64,000 bases of DNA from Archangium lipolyticum. Lineage in GTDB: Bacteria > Myxococcota > Myxococcia > Myxococcales > Myxococcaceae. The position numbers and the translations under genes were made by a program. Below the pieces are notes generated by a model that was given only the letters and a program-made list of their open reading frames with translations, made no database searches and had not been told where the DNA came from. Shown in pieces: positions 62,506 to 64,000 of the stretch. The DNA lies in NCBI RefSeq assembly GCF_024623785.1, contig NZ_JANKBZ010000024.1, forward strand, positions 62,001 to 126,000. Reading direction: 5' to 3'. Positions within the stretch are counted from its first letter, which is position 1, and each line of letters begins with the position of its first letter.

Positions 62506-64000
62506 TCAGACCAGGCCCACGGCGGTGAGCATCACGTCGATGACCTTGATGCCGGCGAAGGGGACGATGACCCCGCCCACGCCATAGATGAGGAGGCTGC
62601 GCCGCAGGAGCGCCGCCGCCCCGAGGGGCCGGTAGCGCACGCCCCGGAGCGCCAGGGGGATGAGGGCGATGATGATGAGGGCGTTGAAGATGACGGCGGA
62701 GAGGATGGCGCTGTAGGGCGACGACAGGCCCATGACGTTGAACCGCGCCATCTCCGGGAACACGCCCATGAAGAGCGCGGGGAGGATGGCGAAGTACTTG
62801 GCCACGTCGTTGGCGATGGAGAAGGTGGTGAGCGTGCCGCGCGTCATGAGGAGCTGCTTGCCCACCTCCACCACCTCCAGCAGCTTGGTGGGGTTGGAGT
62901 CCAGGTCCACCATGTTGCCGGCCTCCTTGGCGGCCTGGGTGCCGGTGTTCATCGCCACGCCCACGTCCGCCTGGGCGAGCGCGGGCGCGTCGTTGGTGCC
63001 ATCGCCCGTCATGGCCACCAGCTTGCCCTTGGCCTGCTCGGCGCGGATGAGGGCCAGCTTGGCCTCGGGGGTGGCCTCGGCGAGGAAGTCGTCCACGCCA
63101 GCCTCACGGGCGATGGCCCCCGCCGTGCGCGGGTTGTCGCCCGTAATCATCACCGTGCGGATGCCCATGGCGCGGAAGCGCTCGAAGCGCTCCTTGATGC
63201 CGCCCTTCACTACGTCCTTGAGATGGATGATGCCCAGCGCGCGCGCGCCGTCGGCCACCGCCAGCGGCGTACCGCCCGCGTCACCGATGCGCGCCGCCGT
63301 CTCGCGCAGCTCGGGAGGAACAGCGCCCCCCTGCGACTCCACGTGCTTGATGACAGCGTCCACCGCGCCCTTGCGGATGCTGCGGGGCCCGGGGTCCACG
63401 AGGTCGCACCCGCTCATGCGCGTCTGCGCCGTGAAGGGCACGAAGGTGGCCTGGTGCGCCTGCAACTCGCGTGGCCGCATCTTGTAGGTGTCCTTCACCA
63501 GCACGACGATGGAGCGGCCCTCGGGCGTCTCGTCCGCGAGGCTCGCGAGCTGCGAGGCCTCGGCCAGGTCCTCCATCGGCACGCCCGGCAGGGGCAGCAG
63601 CTCCGTGGCCATGCGGTTGCCCAGGGTGATGGTGCCCGTCTTGTCCAGCAGCAGCGTGTCCACGTCGCCCGCCGCTTCCACCGCCCGGCCGCTCATGGCC
63701 AGCACGTTCTTGCGCAGCAGCCGGTCCATGCCCGCGATGCCGATGGCCGACAGCAGGCCGCCAATCGTCGTGGGAATCAGGCACACCAGCAGCGCCACCA
63801 CCGCCGTGCCCGACAGCTTCACCCCCGAGTAGAGCGCCATCGGCACCAGCGTCACGCACGCCAGCAGGAAGACGATGGTGAGCCCCACCAGCAGGATGTG
63901 CAGGGCCACCTCGTTGGGCGTCTTCTGGCGCGCGGCCCCCTCCACCAGGCCGATCATCCGGTCCAGGAAGGACTCGCCCGGGTCGGCGGTGATGCGCACC
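62506..64000 (-). CDS. kdpB: Potassium-transporting P-type ATPase subunit KdpB, partial
   Basis: About 498 C-terminal residues of an enzyme usually near 690 long; the start lies beyond the right edge. The phosphorylation motif [10 protein letters not shown] (about 63630-63660), nucleotide-binding [10 protein letters not shown], the hinge [12 protein letters not shown] and four C-terminal helices are intact. KdpB hydrolyses ATP to power high-affinity K+ uptake through KdpA. kdpA and the operon promoter are outside the window. Confidence 0.97.
   Translation of the reverse strand, partial: VRITADPGESFLDRMIGLVEGAARQKTPNEVALHILLVGLTIVFLLACVTLVPMALYSGVKLSGTAVVALLVCLIPTTIGGLLSAIGIAGMDRLLRKNVLAMSGRAVEAAGDVDTLLLDKTGTITLGNRMATELLPLPGVPMEDLAEASQLASLADETPEGRSIVVLVKDTYKMRPRELQAHQATFVPFTAQTRMSGCDLVDPGPRSIRKGAVDAVIKHVESQGGAVPPELRETAARIGDAGGTPLAVADGARALGIIHLKDVVKGGIKERFERFRAMGIRTVMITGDNPRTAGAIAREAGVDDFLAEATPEAKLALIRAEQAKGKLVAMTGDGTNDAPALAQADVGVAMNTGTQAAKEAGNMVDLDSNPTKLLEVVEVGKQLLMTRGTLTTFSIANDVAKYFAILPALFMGVFPEMARFNVMGLSSPYSAILSAVIFNALIIIALIPLALRGVRYRPLGAAALLRRSLLIYGVGGVIVPFAGIKVIDVMLTAVGLV

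Overview
The window is high-GC (about 70 % in the lines I counted by hand, with strong G/C bias at third codon positions) and gene-dense. The gene families point to a myxobacterium of the Cystobacter/Archangium/Myxococcus group: SitA/SitI-type lipoprotein toxin and immunity pairs, an Imm52/Tox-REase-5 pair, a DUF2381 protein, very large Ser/Thr-kinase hybrids, a fused kinase/ATPase/histidine kinase and many lipoproteins. Species assignment is inference. I saw no rRNA, tRNA, CRISPR array, insertion sequence or phage gene.

Layout. (1) 1-3.9 kb: two proteins sharing a 29-residue helical repeat, then a DUF5916 outer-membrane protein. (2) 3.9-6.1 kb: organic-peroxide locus with ohr, a luciferase-like flavin oxidoreductase and a 2-Cys ohrR, with an AATT-type operator inside the ohr promoter. 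(3) 6.3-8.9 kb: Tox-REase-5 lipoprotein toxin and Imm52 immunity protein. (4) 9-14.5 kb: dienelactone-hydrolase-like enzyme and a large S8 protease with a duplicated Ig-rich stalk. (5) 14.8-22.2 kb: trifunctional kinase/ATPase/histidine kinase, convergent with a GapN-like aldehyde dehydrogenase. (6) 22.3-23.7 kb: cysteine-rich lipoprotein with a translationally coupled partner. (7) 23.7-38 kb: housekeeping and envelope genes (penicillin-binding protein, LysR regulator/epoxide hydrolase pair, DUF885 peptidase, AsmA protein, glutathionyl-hydroquinone-reductase-like GST) and the remnant of an alpha/beta hydrolase. (8) 38-42.3 kb: 1385-residue Ser/Thr kinase/degenerate cyclase/ATPase/TPR protein. 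(9) 42.3-47.7 kb: sulfide-oxidation cluster (sulfide:quinone oxidoreductase, sigma-54 activator, persulfide dioxygenase, rhodanese, TauE/SafE exporter) with two clear sigma-54 promoters and arrays of a TGAAACA heptamer. (10) 47.7-52 kb: DUF4336 protein, small lipoprotein, methyl-accepting chemotaxis protein and saccharopine-dehydrogenase-like enzyme. (11) 52-56.6 kb: an accessory block, in part only about 55 % GC, with a DUF2381 protein, a lipoprotein, an unrecognised two-gene PD-(D/E)XK-like module and a SitA6/SitI6-type pair. (12) 56.7-64 kb: acetyltransferase, then a potassium-uptake locus in which KdpD is split into separate proteins and an NtrC-type sigma-54 activator sits where KdpE would be expected; kdpB runs off the right edge.

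How the parts work together. In the sulfide cluster the predicted flow is sulfide to persulfide (SQR), to sulfite (dioxygenase), with rhodanese sulfur transfer and sulfite export, switched by the adjacent sigma-54 activator. The three lipoprotein/partner cassettes fit the contact-dependent kin discrimination known in myxobacteria. The two best candidates for something not yet described are the low-GC nuclease-like two-gene module at 53.6-55.1 kb and the cysteine-free sigma-54 activator with its repeated operator in the sulfide cluster.
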